A DNA stretch of 64,000 nt from Ptiloglossa arizonensis (GCF_051014685.1 NC_135048.1:28042543-28106542); one strand, 5' to 3'; positions 24,501 through 36,700 are shown, counted from the stretch's first letter. Notes: generated by a model not told the origin, from the sequence alone. A program made the numbers and translations.

Positions 24501-27500
24501 CATCTCCACTAGGTGTACAACAGCTTCATGGGGCACGAACGACGCCAGAAATCGTTGGCTGCCCAACGCTCTGACGAAACTCGTTACGTGGCCGCCATTT
24601 ACGAGGATCTCCAAGTTACCGGATCCGGCTCTGGATCCATCGACTGTAAACGTGAAATACATTACACGTACAACGTACATGGATTTCCGTTCGATTCGTT
24701 TTATTGGGTTGTTCGGAAAGTCATTTTTTTTTTTTTTTAGGTGAAAATGAAACACGATTTTTTCAGAGTGTACAAACATTTTACTAAATTACATATTCAC
24801 CATTTTGGAAAACGAAACGACTTTCCGAACAACCCAATACGATAATATATCGATTCTATTCGTACGTACTTTCAAATTCCACCGGTTGATTAACAACGCC
24901 ATTCGGAATGTTCCCAATTTGTATAGCACGCGCATTGTACGCCTGTGATCTGAAGTTATTATGTGGGTTAAATTACAATTGTAAAGCGTTTTACGTTCTC
25001 CGCGACAATCGTATCGTTCACGAACCTGAAAGGAGATCCTTGAATGTGCTGGCCGTTCAGTAAAATTTGTATTATGTGTTCCCCGACCTCCTCGGCGGTT
25101 ATCGTGTACGTTAAACCGCGTAGGGTCGATTTCTGTACCGAAATTAATTTCCCACTTGGACCTGAAATCGTTAAAGAAATTATTAAAGTGAAATTTTATA
25201 TTAAAACGTACGCCTCGTTTTAAGAATTCCAACCAACCAGAAACGCTGACGGTAACTTTACTGGAATCTATGCTCGGATCTATGGTGAAGGTGGTCGGCC
25301 TATGAATCGGTAATATTTCAAGCGCACTTCCGCTCGCGAGACCGGAATTCTTTTCTTGCGTTGACGAGTAAACGGAAACCCCGTTGTTGAGATACCGATC
25401 GTGTACACCGTCCGTTGCGTCCAAACTTTTGTAGTGATTATTGTTCTTGTTCTTCAGTATACCGTGGGTCTGCGTACGGGTGTTGTGGTTCTCATTGTTG
25501 TACTTCTGGGACACGTTGTAATCGGAACTGGACACTTTCTGGCTGGACGTGAAGTTCGAGGAGCTGCTCTGCGTGTGCGAGGTGTTCCTCGAGTTGTAGC
25601 CCTGAGTATTTTTGTAATTGTTATTCAAGTAGCTTTGGTTGTTTGTGTTCTCGGCGGTGGGTGAGTTGTTCGCCAAGTTGGCGAGTGACTCCAAGCTCCC
25701 ATACGACAGTAGAGATTTCGTTTTCTCTATGGCGTCCCAGGAGTCGCGTCTGGAGGTGCCACCGACCATCGACGAGACTCTCACGTTGCTGCTGGTGTCC
25801 ACGGCACCCGTGTCCACGGAACTCCTTCTATTGAAAGTGTTGTCCCTGCTGTCGTTGTTCCTCGGGCTGAAGCTTCGGTTCACGGGACTCTGGGTCGCGC
25901 TACGGTACGCCATCGGGCTTCGATTCGGCGATCGAGACCTCTTCAGTGATCCGGAGTTGTAAATGTCACGAGACTCCTTGATGATCGGCGAGTATCTCGA
26001 ACCGTGTGCGGTAGGGCTTGGATTCGGGGAACGAGACGTGCTCATGGTGCTGGTCGTGTAAATCTCCTTCGATTCCTTCACGAGGCTCGGACTCTGCACT
26101 GTGGGGGACCTGGATTGATTGTACGCGGTACTGGAATAGATCTCCTTGGTTTCCTTGATCATGGACGGACTGTGAACGTTCCGCGAGACCGGGCTGTGAA
26201 CGTTCCGCGAAACCGGACTCTGGCTGTGATTCGGTGATCGGTTACGATTGAACGAGGTCGACGCATGATACGTGGAGCTCGAGTTTTCCATCGAGTAATT
26301 GCTCGACGTCTTGTAAGTCGAGGTGGTCTGACGCACGGGTGAGTAATCGCGAACGTGTTGCGTCGGGCTCGGTGACGACTTGTACGCCGACGAGGAGTAG
26401 ACCTTCTGAATTGGACTGGATCGATCGGTCCCCCCCGAAACGTTCAAGCCGTTCATTCGTCGTTCCAGTGAAGACAGTTTGGATCTCTCGAGGCTGGATG
26501 TCGATTCCTTCGACCTTCTCGAACCTTTCTGGGTACCGACGCGTATGGAAAATGGAGAGCCCCGTACGTCGGAGCCGTTGAAGTACACGTACACTCGGTA
26601 TTTCCCGGCGTCGGACGGAACAAAGGAGACTCGATACTGCATATGTCCGAAATCCTCCATTCTGAAGGGTACGGACTGCTTGTCGTGAACCAAGTCGATT
26701 ATCACGTCACCGAGGCCCCCGGTTCCCGTTGCATCGACGATGAATGAGAACGGTTGTCCCGGCATAGCACCGTCCGTGTCCAACAGCTATAAATTATATT
26801 CAATTCTTCATTTATTACGTTCTATACAATTATTATATTTCAATGCAAACACGGAGGACGTTCAGACGAAGATACCGTGGAAATTTACGAAACGATCGTA
26901 TCACCTTTATTCCATTCGGGTCGAACACGAAACACGTGAATGGACCGCCTTGTATATGATTTCCTTTATGCGTTATCGCGATGCTCCATTCTCCGGTCTC
27001 GTCGGGTTGAAAGGTCGCTGTGTGTACACCGTCGTTCTCTTTCACAGGGCACGAGAGAGATCTACCAGTCGGGGACCATGCGGTGACATCAATGCCGTCA
27101 TGACTAGTTCCTAAAATTACTTTCATACGCTCAACTCAAGACACGTGCACATATCGATCTCCGTAGACGATCAACTTTTGAATATTTACCGTAACTGTTG
27201 ACTAGAACCTCAACAATGGATCCTATAGCGCACGGATCCATACCGGGTGATTTGATTTTGGTCAAGGGAGGTAAGACTCTAAAATAATAAGGACACCCGT
27301 CCACCAGTTCTCCGTCGTTGTACACCATTAACTGAAACAAAGAGAAAATCAGCGTACAATGTTCGCGGGTAAACGCGTGATACGCAACAACGCTTATTAA
27401 GATCGAAACGAACCTTGTGCATTCCAACTTCCGTGGGTACGAAGGTTCCCTTACCGTGAACACCGTTCCAGGTGAGCCTACATTCGGCTCGTCCGCTCGG

Positions 27501-30500
27501 ACTCACCACTTCGCCGCGTACCTCCCTGGTATTCACTTCTTTGGTAAGCATTTCCAACTTGAAATGCGCCTACGGATAAGGATATAATTGAACACTCTTG
27601 TCCATTGTTTCCTATTGTTTCGTTAAGATACGCAACGACGGTTAGGCAAAACGCTCGGTAGGGACGGTTGGTTCGAAGAATCGATGAACAAATTTTTCAA
27701 CCGCGATTATCGTTTTACTGACCGGTTGCTGCACTCTGGCGGATGTGCTGTCTATGTGGACAACAATTTGTTTGCTAGCTTGGGGGCGAGGCTTCACCCA
27801 TTGAAAGTATGCCGCGTACGCCATCACGCCTAAATGTTCCACGTTCTGGTCTGCCATGTCTTTCGCCTTGAGAATAGGCTCCACGCCTAGTTTCTTGCCA
27901 CCGTCGATACCTTCGGGAGAGAATACACGTAGCCAGGTGTTGTTACGTCACGCGGCTTTGTACACAACGCGTATAAATAAACTCGTTATACTTCTAAACG
28001 GATTATAGCATCATAGCGATGCGTTATTATTTACCCATTTGTATATTGTGCTCCCATGCGGCCGGGTCGGCGTTGATCTTATCGTATGCCGGCGCTGGCC
28101 CGCCCAAATTCCGTACGATGCTGCACAACACCGTGCCGTCGTTCCAATCGGTCTGCAAGAATCGATTCCATCTGAGCAAAAATGTTTCGTGGATACGATC
28201 GTCTCGTTGTGCACAAAAGTTACACTCACCGTGAAATTCTGTACAGTCTGGTGGGGTAATTGCGAGTTCACCCAACGTAACGTCGCGTGAAAACCCGGCG
28301 AACCTTCCTTCATGAAGTACGATAAGTAGGTCATTCCCGATAGTTCGTCCAAATATGGTGACGCAAGGTACTCTGGTTCCAATACCATGGGTATGTCGAA
28401 TTCGCGCTTCGAGATCTCCATCGCTTTTCGGCAGTTGTACACGCTGCGAACATAAAGGGTTACATCGTACCATTACCAAAGGGATTATACTTAAATCGTT
28501 TTTTTCATTAATTTAAATAAGTACGAGCGATTTCATTTATCCTTTGTATCTCGTTATCCAAAGAAGTCTTGAATAACAAACTGTGACAACGTTGTACACT
28601 AAAGGTGTTCTTCGCTCGTTGATAGAGAAATTATTGTTCCTGTTATTATTATTGTTATCCAGCCTTGAGATGCCTAATGCGTTTCTTGGATCTCTTTCGA
28701 TCGATTCCTCGCTCTGGATCGTGTTCTTACATTTAAAATGATTGCAACAGATTCGACCGGATGCTTCTACGTTTCCTCAGTCATCTCATTGCGTTAGAAT
28801 GTTAAAGACACGAGTACCGTACGTTCGGGTTGTATTTGACCCAAAGACTTTGATCGTACAGGAAAACGCTTCAAAGTTAACCCGTAGTTGGTATCGTTGA
28901 GTCACTGATGTTACGTTAAACTTTCTATTCGTTTCGTATTCTTCTGTATCATTACCGATATAATTAACGTTCACTGAAAAAACCATTGTTTCTTCTTTAT
29001 ACGTACTCCGTGCAACCATTAACACGTTGAATGCCACGGTGGTGATCGGTGCTCCAAACATAGAAGTTTCCTTAAAGCGTTTACAAGGATTGAACACTCA
29101 CGCTTGTAAATTTTTAAACGACGTTATCGTCGTTAACAATACTTTAAAGTACACCGATAAATATCTCTATTTTTCGCGCTACAGTTCAAACTGTGATCGT
29201 GTATCGAGGACATCTTTAAAAATAGACAATTGACAATTAACGTGTTAATGACATTCAAGGAAACGATATTCATCGCTGTCTACATAAAACAGTAATTACG
29301 AATGATCCCAAGATCCAAGGTACGTGGATTATGTCACTGTACCGAGGATCGAGCGTGCTTTGATTTTTCGATTCTACCTGTCGTTGGAATCGAGTTGACG
29401 CCAGTGGGTGAACAGTCCTGGTTGGCAATAATCGAGCAACGCGCTCAGATACACTCCAGAATTCCAGTCGGTCGTGAAATTGTTCACCCTGCATTCCGGC
29501 AATACGGCCTGTAAAAAAAGAATGAGAGAAAAAATTCGTTAAAACGAAAGTAACGATCGGGTTCGTATTATTTATCGTATTCGGTAGAATATATCCAGCA
29601 CGAGAGAGTTTGTTATATTTCTACGCCGAGATTACACTCGCGATGCGGCAAGGTCACTCGTGCAATTACGTATACTGACCTTGAGCCATGCGAGCATGAG
29701 TTTCCTTGGCGGGAACTTGGACTTGCCTATTTGGTACCTTACAATGAGCGACCATATCAGACCAAGGATCAGTTTCAAATTTCCATTGACGATGTCCACG
29801 TTCCCTGTAAAAGACAAAGTTTAAAAAACAATGCTATAATAACGTGCGCTTTTCAGACAGAAGCTTCGGGCATGATTTATCTATGTGTAAACGTTTAGGG
29901 CAATTTTAGGTCCATTTTGATGTAAATTAAAAACAGAAAATTACTTTCACGCGAATGGTTAACACAAACAATGACACATTTAGTTTTCTTTGGTATACTG
30001 AAACCGTTTCTCATACATTAAGTATTCTTTAGAATAATGTGACCATTTCTCAAACACTAAGTTTTCTTTGGAATAATGTGACCATTTATCAAACACTAAA
30101 TTTTCTTTGGAATTCTGTGAACATTACTTGTGCGTTAAATTTTTTTTTAGAATATTTTGATAACTTTTCACAAATTAAGTATTCTTTAGAATACTATGAT
30201 ATATGTTACTGGAATACAAACTGGAGCTTCGGGCGTGATATATCTGCGCGTAAACGTTTCAAACACACTTAAATTCACATTAATATAAATTAAAAACAGA
30301 AACTTATTTTCACTTAAATGATTAATACAGGTAGTAACCATCTCTGATGCATCATATTTTCTGTATCATTATTCGCAGATGATTATACTTCTTAACCAGT
30401 TAAATGTTTCGAATAACGAATAAAAGATGAGCAACTTTTTATGCGTTACTCGTTCTATCGAAATCAGAATTTCAATTATTATCCGATATACGCAGAGTAT

Positions 30501-33500
30501 AAAACTAACGAGTTGAACATAGATCGCTATACGTTGGTTTTATTCGTCACTTCTTTTTCGAATAAAACGTTCCTTACACCTGCTATTATTTCGTTCTAAT
30601 TTTATAATATTTCGTCCTTTTCTCACCTAGATATATTTACTTTTAGCTTCGATCGTAATCTTAATTTCGTATTTATACGTTTATAATTTATTCCAGAGAT
30701 GACTCGAAGCGTTAAATAAAAGTAACTTGTTTAATATCGCGTTACGTTCGACGTTACGGTCAGCGGTATATGTATTCGTATCGATAAGCATCGATTCTTC
30801 TTTGGGTTGACCTAAATTTCCACGCAATTTTTATGTGGGAAAAGGATGACGCGTGAGAAACTTGCGGGTTGAATAACAGCGCGGAAGAAGAAAAAAAAAA
30901 TAACGATTCGTTCGTAAACGCATCGAAACATTTAAGACGGGGCAACGTCTTTCTAACGCGTTCCAAAGAATTTGTCGGTTCAGGAGCCGCCGGTAGGATA
31001 TCGTCACACTTGAACTTTTTCAATGATTTCAATTAATGCACTCCCGTTAATGCGGAATTAACGCATTCTTGCTCTCTGCTCAAGGTTTCTTCCAATGCGC
31101 GAGACGCGTAAATACGCAAGGCTTTATCGTCGATGCATCGGTTTAGCGCTCGCACGCTGGAAATTAAATTAGCCAGCAGCTACACGGGTATAATCGTAAT
31201 GGGTCTCAACAGCCTCGTAGCCGCCGATAGAGCGCAAGAAAGGCAACGACCTCGAAGTCCGATTTGCAAGCCGTGACGTAACAACCATATTTTTGATTGA
31301 AGAGATAACCGAGAACAGCAACGCTCCGCGCGCCAACTAGCTATTGCTGACCACCACGATCTAATAAATTATTGCGAACCCACGAGATATCGATAAGCAC
31401 CCGCGACGCATCGATATTTCGCACCGAATGCAATATCGATCGTTTTCTGAACGACTTTAGGACAGGCGATACGCGTCTGAACACGAAGAAAGGTCCTATT
31501 GTAAGTATGTACATCGTCGCTGAAGAGCTTGGAACACCTGCTGTTCTTAACAAACCTCCAGTATTTGGCGCAGCTCGCGAATTTTTAACCACTTTTGTTA
31601 CCTAATCGTTTTACGCGCACGTTCGGTGCTAGTCGTTCCGAACGAGAACTAGTTCGATAATTCAATTATTTCGATCGGTTAAAAATAAATTTTTTACTAT
31701 TGACAGGTCTCGTAGATAGTTATTTGGATCGAGGAAAATTGTGAAAAGTCGACCGATTGTATTTCAAGATGAGAAAAATATTAAAACAGATAGTATAGAT
31801 CCAATTACAAAAATCAGTAGAGGTTATGATCGAGTGAGAAAATTGAAATGTATTTTATTTTTCGATGAGCATTCTAACCGGTTAGTATTTGTTAACACTT
31901 CCCAAGTTGTACGAAACAGAGACATTGTTTAGAATTTGTCAATAGATCCATGATTGTAGATTTACGTGAAATTTAGGAACTGCCCTAAAACTTTTCAACG
32001 GATGTACATATGCACAGATACATGGCAGACCGGCAGGATTGTAGACAATTTAATCGACCGCATGGAAGAACGCGCGATTCCGCGATAAGCCGATGATTCA
32101 GCTCCTCTCCGTCGATTAAGGAATACTATGGACTCCTATAACCGTTTATTCCTTATCGACGATTACGCGAACACGCATCCTTTCCGAACGCGCGGCATAC
32201 TTGGCCGGTAAACAAAGCACCTCGCATGTGGGTTATCTGCGAGCCGATTATCAAGAAGGCGTTCCGAATAAAATTGTGAAACATAACGGCAACGACGTAA
32301 CGACTGGTGAAGTCACTCGAAGAGTCGTCGGTGTAATTATACACCTGCGAATACGACGATGAGAAATCGCTTAGCGAGTAATACGATATGATCACCAAAG
32401 CGACAAAACGCGATCGATATCTCTTTTCAAACAGAGAAACGCTCGTTACAATCGCATCGTAAACGCGCGCTGTCACTCATGCCAGGAATTCGTCACCCAT
32501 GACTCAAAAGGGAGTGACAAATTTAGATGTACGGTGGAACTTCGATGGATGCAGTCTCGATGCTTGCATGCGAATCTCGTACGTTCCATTGCGCTGAAAG
32601 GTGGAAGGGATGGTCACATAGCAGCAAGTGCTGTGTCTTCCGCTTGAGACAAAGGTCAGATCGTTGGGAAGAGAGTAACGATTACATGAGAGGTTATGCA
32701 TGGGTCACGGGTAGTGGGGATATATTGTGTAAGTAGAACTACTTATTGGTTTGATTGCCTCGCACAATTGCACGAACTTCGATATCCGCGAGAATTTTCA
32801 GCCCCATTTACCCGCATCGATCGAGATTGTATCTTAAAGTCCAGTGCATAACATCAATTTTCCGCCAATTGAAGTCAAATCGAACGTCGTTTGCAATATC
32901 TCGTCGAACAAAGAATTCAGTCGGCCAGTAATCGTATAGGCTGCATGCACTTCGACTGACAGTCGATCGACACCTCGTGCTTCAGTACGGTGTTGAACGA
33001 AAAGGTTATCGTTCGTATACTAATTTACCGAGAAAATAACAAGAAAGAAAGAGGCGTTTGCGACCCTATATACAGTGGATGACAGTTCAAAGGAAAGTCT
33101 CATTTATTACAACACGATCTCCCAAAAATCGACAGATAAATCAATGATCGAATATTTTATCAATAGAACGCACGTGCTAATAATAACGATATTTGTATAA
33201 AACGATGTCGATATGTCGGTCGATAATTGTTCGACGTTTCGTCTGAAAGCAGTCGAGTATCAATATTATCAATCGACAGATGTACATCTCATACTATTTA
33301 CCGCATCGACTAAATGTTCGATCGACCGAAAGTCGATGGCACGCGCTAAGCCTAACCTCTAAAGTCAACTGTCGGATTAGTTGTAAACAGGCTCGTTCAA
33401 CGTTCGACTCACCGATATTGACGAGTTTCACGCCGTCAGCCTCGATAGCCTGTAGCGCCGTCGATACATTCTCCAAGTGATGATGCTGATTGGCCGGTCT

Positions 33501-33779
33501 AGGATTCCATCGAGGCAGACGCCGTTTGGTAAGGATCTCGACGAGAGCGCAGAGTCGCGTGCCGTCTCGAAAGTCTTCGGCGAGATCGATCACAGGACCA
33601 TCGGCAACATCCGCGGCTTTTAAGTGCTCGTTCACCCAGTTTCTGAACGTGTTCGCTTGAATCTCCACCCACAGATCTTCGTGTCCTTTGATCGGCATCC
33701 CTTTGGCTGCTGTACCCTCCGCTGATCGGGCCACCAGACCCACCAGTTGCTCGGGTCGTAATTGTTCGGTCGATTCCAT
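6515..33779 (-). CDS. jbug: Jitterbug-type filamin: 3 CH domains, Ser-rich linker, ~24 filamin repeats
   Basis: Thirty-nine coding exons on the minus strand join in phase to 8898 nt, about 2965 residues. Order: three calponin-homology domains (about residues 38-362), three filamin repeats, a Ser-rich linker (about 636-1025), then about 21 more filamin repeats. I counted 24 copies of the family strand-G motif (V-x-GSPF or variants). The protein ends TGHHTIASWRGSQAIL. Filamins bind and crosslink F-actin through the CH domains and bind membrane receptors and signalling proteins through the repeats. Three CH domains instead of two point to Jitterbug rather than Cheerio, the other fly filamin. The ATG at 33779 has a strong context (AAAATGG); an in-frame ATG at 33815 is possible. 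Its 3' end converges on BMS1. Exon lists are given in the three sub-entries. Family certain; the jbug assignment is likely. Confidence 0.85.
12254..13596 (-). other. Filamin intron 18
   Basis: A 1.3-kb AT-rich intron between two repeat-coding exons. It holds a TA/CA-type microsatellite at about 12828-12895. I see no filamin-like exon or other gene here on either strand. Confidence 0.7.
12828..12895. repeat. TATACA-type microsatellite
   Basis: Alternating TATA, CATA and TGCA steps in a degenerate simple repeat within filamin intron 18. Confidence 0.85.
18330..18351. repeat. Poly-G tract
   Basis: About twenty consecutive G residues directly before CACCG, within a CpG-rich part of filamin intron 13. 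Likely quadruplex-forming and a place for assembly-length error. Confidence 0.85.
18600..19138. repeat. ~60-bp degenerate minisatellite
   Basis: About nine diverged units built on TTTTTCAAAATGGATATTC followed by an ACAATATT-like end, alternating between two sub-types (about 118 bp as a pair). Located in filamin intron 13. Confidence 0.8.
19511..20345. repeat. ~143-bp tandem array, about six units
   Basis: The landmark ATTCAAACRATTC recurs at about 19514, 19657, 19803, 19948 and 20089 (steps of 141-146 bp), with a sixth partial unit from about 20226. Each unit carries ATTATCATC, ACGATGGAAATTCTTT and an AGGACA..GCGATAT-like end. The length is close to a nucleosome core, as in many satellites. 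Confidence 0.85.
20810..21255. repeat. ~25-bp minisatellite with a MITE inserted
   Basis: More than a dozen units of GTAATAAAGTAGTTTATAT plus AAATA. The array is interrupted at 21050-21185 by a TA-flanked MITE and then resumes in the same register. Confidence 0.9.
21050..21185. mobile_element. MITE family 1, copy 1 (Tc1/mariner-like)
   Basis: It starts TA-TTGGGTTGTTCGGAAAGTC and ends with a diverged inverted copy (GGACTTTCCGAACCACCTAA-TA). The TA target duplication and ~25-bp inverted repeats fit a non-autonomous Tc1/mariner element. The element is 136 bp with no coding capacity and sits inside a minisatellite. Confidence 0.85.
21249..21617. repeat. ~185-bp tandem duplication
   Basis: Two diverged copies (from about 21249 and about 21440) share TACAACCACTTTATTG, AAGTCTACTTTATCGCTCTA and ATATAATGTCGAGCCACACTC in the same order. 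Located in filamin intron 13. Confidence 0.8.
21975..22027. repeat. TC/GA palindromic simple repeat
   Basis: A CTCTCTTTCTCTC tract followed at once by GAGAGAAAGAAAGAGAG, so the two halves are complementary and can fold into a hairpin. Confidence 0.75.
22660..23012. repeat. ~36-bp minisatellite
   Basis: About nine to ten units of GTCGTGGATTTTAAACGG plus ATTTTAAATTATTAAATT, with shortened variants. Located in filamin intron 13. Confidence 0.9.
23393..23530. mobile_element. MITE family 1, copy 2
   Basis: TA-TTGGGTTGTTCGTAATATC at the left and TTTTCAAACAACCCAA-TA at the right, with the family's internal sequence (GTGTTTCATTTT, CCAAAATGAAGAATATATAA). 138 bp, filamin intron 13. Confidence 0.88.
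24476..27569 (-). other. jbug: Filamin exons 7-13: first repeats and Ser-rich linker
   Basis: Exons 27569-27414, 27331-27190, 27110-26905, 26786-25238, 25161-25026, 24949-24870 and 24643-24476. Exon 10 (26786-25238, 1549 nt) is far larger than any other. It starts with a filamin repeat ending VRGSPFSIRV, then encodes about 390 residues rich in Ser, Asn, Tyr, Thr and Arg. These include many SP motifs (SRSPN, YSP, SPVSRNVHSP duplicated) and recurring IKE(T/S)KEIY-like blocks, before filamin sequence resumes at PTTFTIDP. The linker looks disordered and open to proline-directed phosphorylation (inference). Exons 12 and 13 are separated by a 226-bp intron mostly filled by a MITE. Confidence 0.85.
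24702..24839. mobile_element. MITE family 1, copy 3, inside filamin intron 12
   Basis: TA-TTGGGTTGTTCGGAAAGTC left end and GACTTTCCGAACAACCCAA-TA right end. The core is in the opposite orientation to copies 1, 2, 5 and 6. The 226-bp intron between exons 12 and 13 (24644-24869) is about 60 percent MITE. Confidence 0.9.
28444..29377 (-). other. Filamin intron 3
   Basis: A 0.93-kb intron between CH2-coding exons. An open minus-strand frame at 28786-29097 shows no recognisable domain and is not called as a gene. Nothing else is seen. Confidence 0.6.
29805..33412 (-). other. Filamin intron 1 (3.6 kb)
   Basis: The long first coding intron, splitting CH1. It holds a ~50-bp repeat and a ~100-bp duplication at 29868-30333, and one isolated TGTGGGAA at 30833-30840. 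First introns of this size often carry enhancers; no gene or exon is recognised here. Confidence 0.65.
29868..30333. repeat. Nested duplication and ~50-bp repeats
   Basis: About 100 bp starting GCTTCGGGCATGAT at 29869 recurs from about 30226 (GCTTCGGGCGTGAT), sharing GTAAACGTTT and TAAATTAAAAACAGAAA. Between the copies are four or five units of ~50 bp containing TTTCTTTGGAAT and GTGACCATTT. Confidence 0.8.
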
Positions 33780-36700
33780 TTTCGTTCCTTTTTTTTTTAT
33801 ACAAAATCGCAGCATGTAGACCGATTTATATCGGTGGTGAAAAGCAAAGATATCGAAAACAATGATCGAAAATATCGATCGATAATTTCGAACTAGTAAA
33901 CGTTACAACGAATAAGATTGTAATAAGCGTTTGCGATCGTTAACCGAGGGAACCGTGAAACGAAATTAGTCCGCCTATAGAGACAATTCAACGCGAACTA
34001 CGGGTCAATTGGCCTGATAAACGAATCTTCGGTGTAGGAGGAATGTTCGTATTTAAAAAAAAAAAAACGAACAAAACTATGCGCAACACAGCGCATCGAA
34101 TTCACCCGGAAACGATGCTCAGAACCTCTCGATTTTCTCCGCTGAAATGTCTAGTTAATCGCGATACTCTCGTTGCTCGGGAAGATTAGTTCGTTAAAAA
34201 ATTTCACACGGTGAAAGTGTCTGCGCGGACACCTGTTGCTACGTCTCCGATCGTCGGGTGCATCTTCCGTTTCGCATCCTTTAAAATGGAAATCTAGCGC
34301 TCCGCCGTTTCATCCGAATTCATTAAATTTTTTACAGTTACAAACCGAGAGAAAGGGAAGAAGAAAGCGTAGAAACGATACTTATGGTCTGTCAACGCTT
34401 TCGTGCATAGAAAATCGGTGAAATAAATTCCGTGGAAAAAGAAAGGTGAAAAATTTAATTTAATACGCTGAGAAATTCGATAACCAAAAATGGATAAAAA
34501 TTCGATCGATCGACGTTCGATCTCAATCGAGTTATGAGGTATGTAGCGCATAGCGATGTAATAACGTGACATCTACTCCACGTGCCAAAGGCACTGCTTC
34601 GCCGCGCTACGCAGTGCTATGACATCACTGTTGTCTCAAAAACCTTGTCCGACCGGCGAAGCTTGCGTAAGTGCGTAAAAATTTTATACCGGACACAGCA
34701 AACTTTGACAGACGACTATCGGCACGATCGATCGCCATCACGGTTTTATCGTCACGAGACTTCGTTGTACATCGAAAGTGGAATTCGATATTATCTCCAC
34801 GATTTACAAGACACGCGTCGTAATAGATTTTAGATGAGAAATTTACCGAATGGCACGCTCGAGACGATGTATGGCCTACCTTACAACATTCGGAACAACC
34901 CTCACGCGACACTTTCGCGATAAACAAGACGATTAGAATTGTTCGCGACTGCAACGCAAATGAGGCAAAGTAACGACGCAATGAGAATATATTGCGAGAA
35001 CGCGTCTAATTACAAGAATACAAAAAAGCAAAACATTGCTCTTCCAGAATATTTCATGGGAAACTTCGATAGAGCATTGATAGATATACCGGTGTTACAC
35101 ACACGCACGAAATTTGGTTCTTTTGCTTGCACTTTCACTGTGTTTGTCTTTTCCAAGTTTTTCGCGATCAAGCACTCGACTCTTTGTTAACGTACCAACG
35201 TCTATGGAAATCTATTGAACTTCCAAAATCGATTTTTCGAACGATCCAATAAGACAATAATCTCTAACGATCAGTCGAATTCTCTCTACGACGATAACGT
35301 TCGTTTTTGGAACAAAAGTCGTGATGAGACTTCAAGAGAATCGTCGTCGATTGGTCAATGGTCGACGAATTGGCCAATCGGAATTCTCGTCGAAAGGGCG
35401 CGATTTGGGGTGGATTTGTTCAAAGAATGAGTAAAAGAGATATTTAAAAACTTCTGTCGCAAAGAACGACATTCGACTTCGTCGGAATAAATGCTTTGAA
35501 TGCGAACTATCTTGTACGTTCACTCGCGCGATCGAGGATGTAAGAATGTTTGGCATGTGAACTGATATTTACGTTGGTCGTTCGCTCGAGGAGCCTCTTG
35601 AACACGGATTCCTCCTACTCCTCGGAGTTCACGCGATTTCCCTTTCGATAGAGCCTGCTCCACTCGTTGACGAAGCCAAGGCACTTCGGTGTTGCGGCAA
35701 GCTACGCGAGAAACGCCATTTTTGGACGTCGCAGGTTTCCGGATCGCGCGTTGCCGACGATCGTCGTTCGAAGTGCGTGAGCTCACTGAACCGACGTGAA
35801 AATCCCCTTCTTCCTCGCTACTTGACGCGATCGCTTTCCGAGACCGTTGGAACACAGGCACACGATCGTAACGAATACGCTCCTGTGCCTACCTGTTCAC
35901 GGGCCCCCTCCTTTTCCACTGCATTTTTTCAACTATGCTGTGTAAACGATTAATATTTGATTATCGCGAAACAACATCGATTTTCGACGCTTTGTACACC
36001 AGTCAAATAAAGTACATAAAGTAGAAAATAAGTGAAATTGAATATTTAGAACTCTTACATTCTCGAACTCGTATCTCATCATTGACAAATATCACAAGTA
36101 TTTACAAGTATTTACGTCTATCGAATAGATATATCAACGTTTAACCAACGTGTTTCAAAATGTTGAAAGGATATCTATGTAATCGTATGTTTGTATGCTT
36201 ATATATATCACGATTCTTTCCGACAAACACCCCATTTGTTTCGACAGATACTTTCCTGAAATTCAGTTACTAGAAACACGCAAATTATTCCGCAAGGTGG
36301 TGGCACCTGTCGGAATCGAAACTGTCGGGTAGCATACACACAGGCGCCAAGAACACTAATTCCATCGTATTGCACTTAACGTGCCAATTTTAGAAAACAG
36401 AATTGTTAATTTTCTAACAAAATTAATAATAAAAAAAATTCCAATCATTAGTACAATCATTTTTAATCCGATTCTCTTATATGAAATCGATTTAAAAAAC
36501 TGAACAAATTCGAATTTGTTATAACAGTAAGAGAAATATGAAATAATACAGTAGCAACTACAGGGATTGTAATGAGAAAATTTAAACTCGTTGCGATATT
36601 TCTATACCGAGCATTGAAATCTCCGATTGTTTAGTGAACCAAATCTTTATGACAGATAAAACGCGTTGCCTAACTCATCGGTCAATTGCCTTTTATAATA

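Larger units (their letters stand above)
27723..33779 (-). other. jbug: Filamin exons 1-6: N-terminal triple CH actin-binding region
   Basis: Exons 33779-33413, 29804-29680, 29508-29378, 28443-28230, 28152-28035 and 27910-27723; running lengths are in phase (residues 1-381). CH1 (about 38-146) has LWVEIQANTFRNWVNEHLK and NGNLKLILGLIW, the classical filamin/spectrin signatures. CH2 (about 158-255) has WNSGVYLSALLDYCQPGL and ends LSYFMKEG. CH3 (about 256-362) has FTTDWNDGTVLCSIV, then GGKKLGVEPILKAKDMAD and an end like AAYFQWVKPRP. A tandem CH1-CH2 pair is the usual filamin actin-binding unit. A third CH domain immediately after it is the unusual feature. Confidence 0.85.

Noticed and set aside
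28786..29097. 103-codon minus-strand frame inside filamin intron 3
   Set aside because: No domain and no phase-compatible splice sites linking it to the filamin exons.
30833..30840. Isolated TGTGGGAA in filamin intron 1
   Set aside because: A single site with no neighbours, as expected by chance in a window of this size.
33780..33815. Twelve-residue N-terminal extension of the filamin from an ATG at 33815
   Set aside because: Poor start context and a poly-Lys run coded by a poly-T tract; the ATG at 33779 is in a strong context. Not fully excluded.
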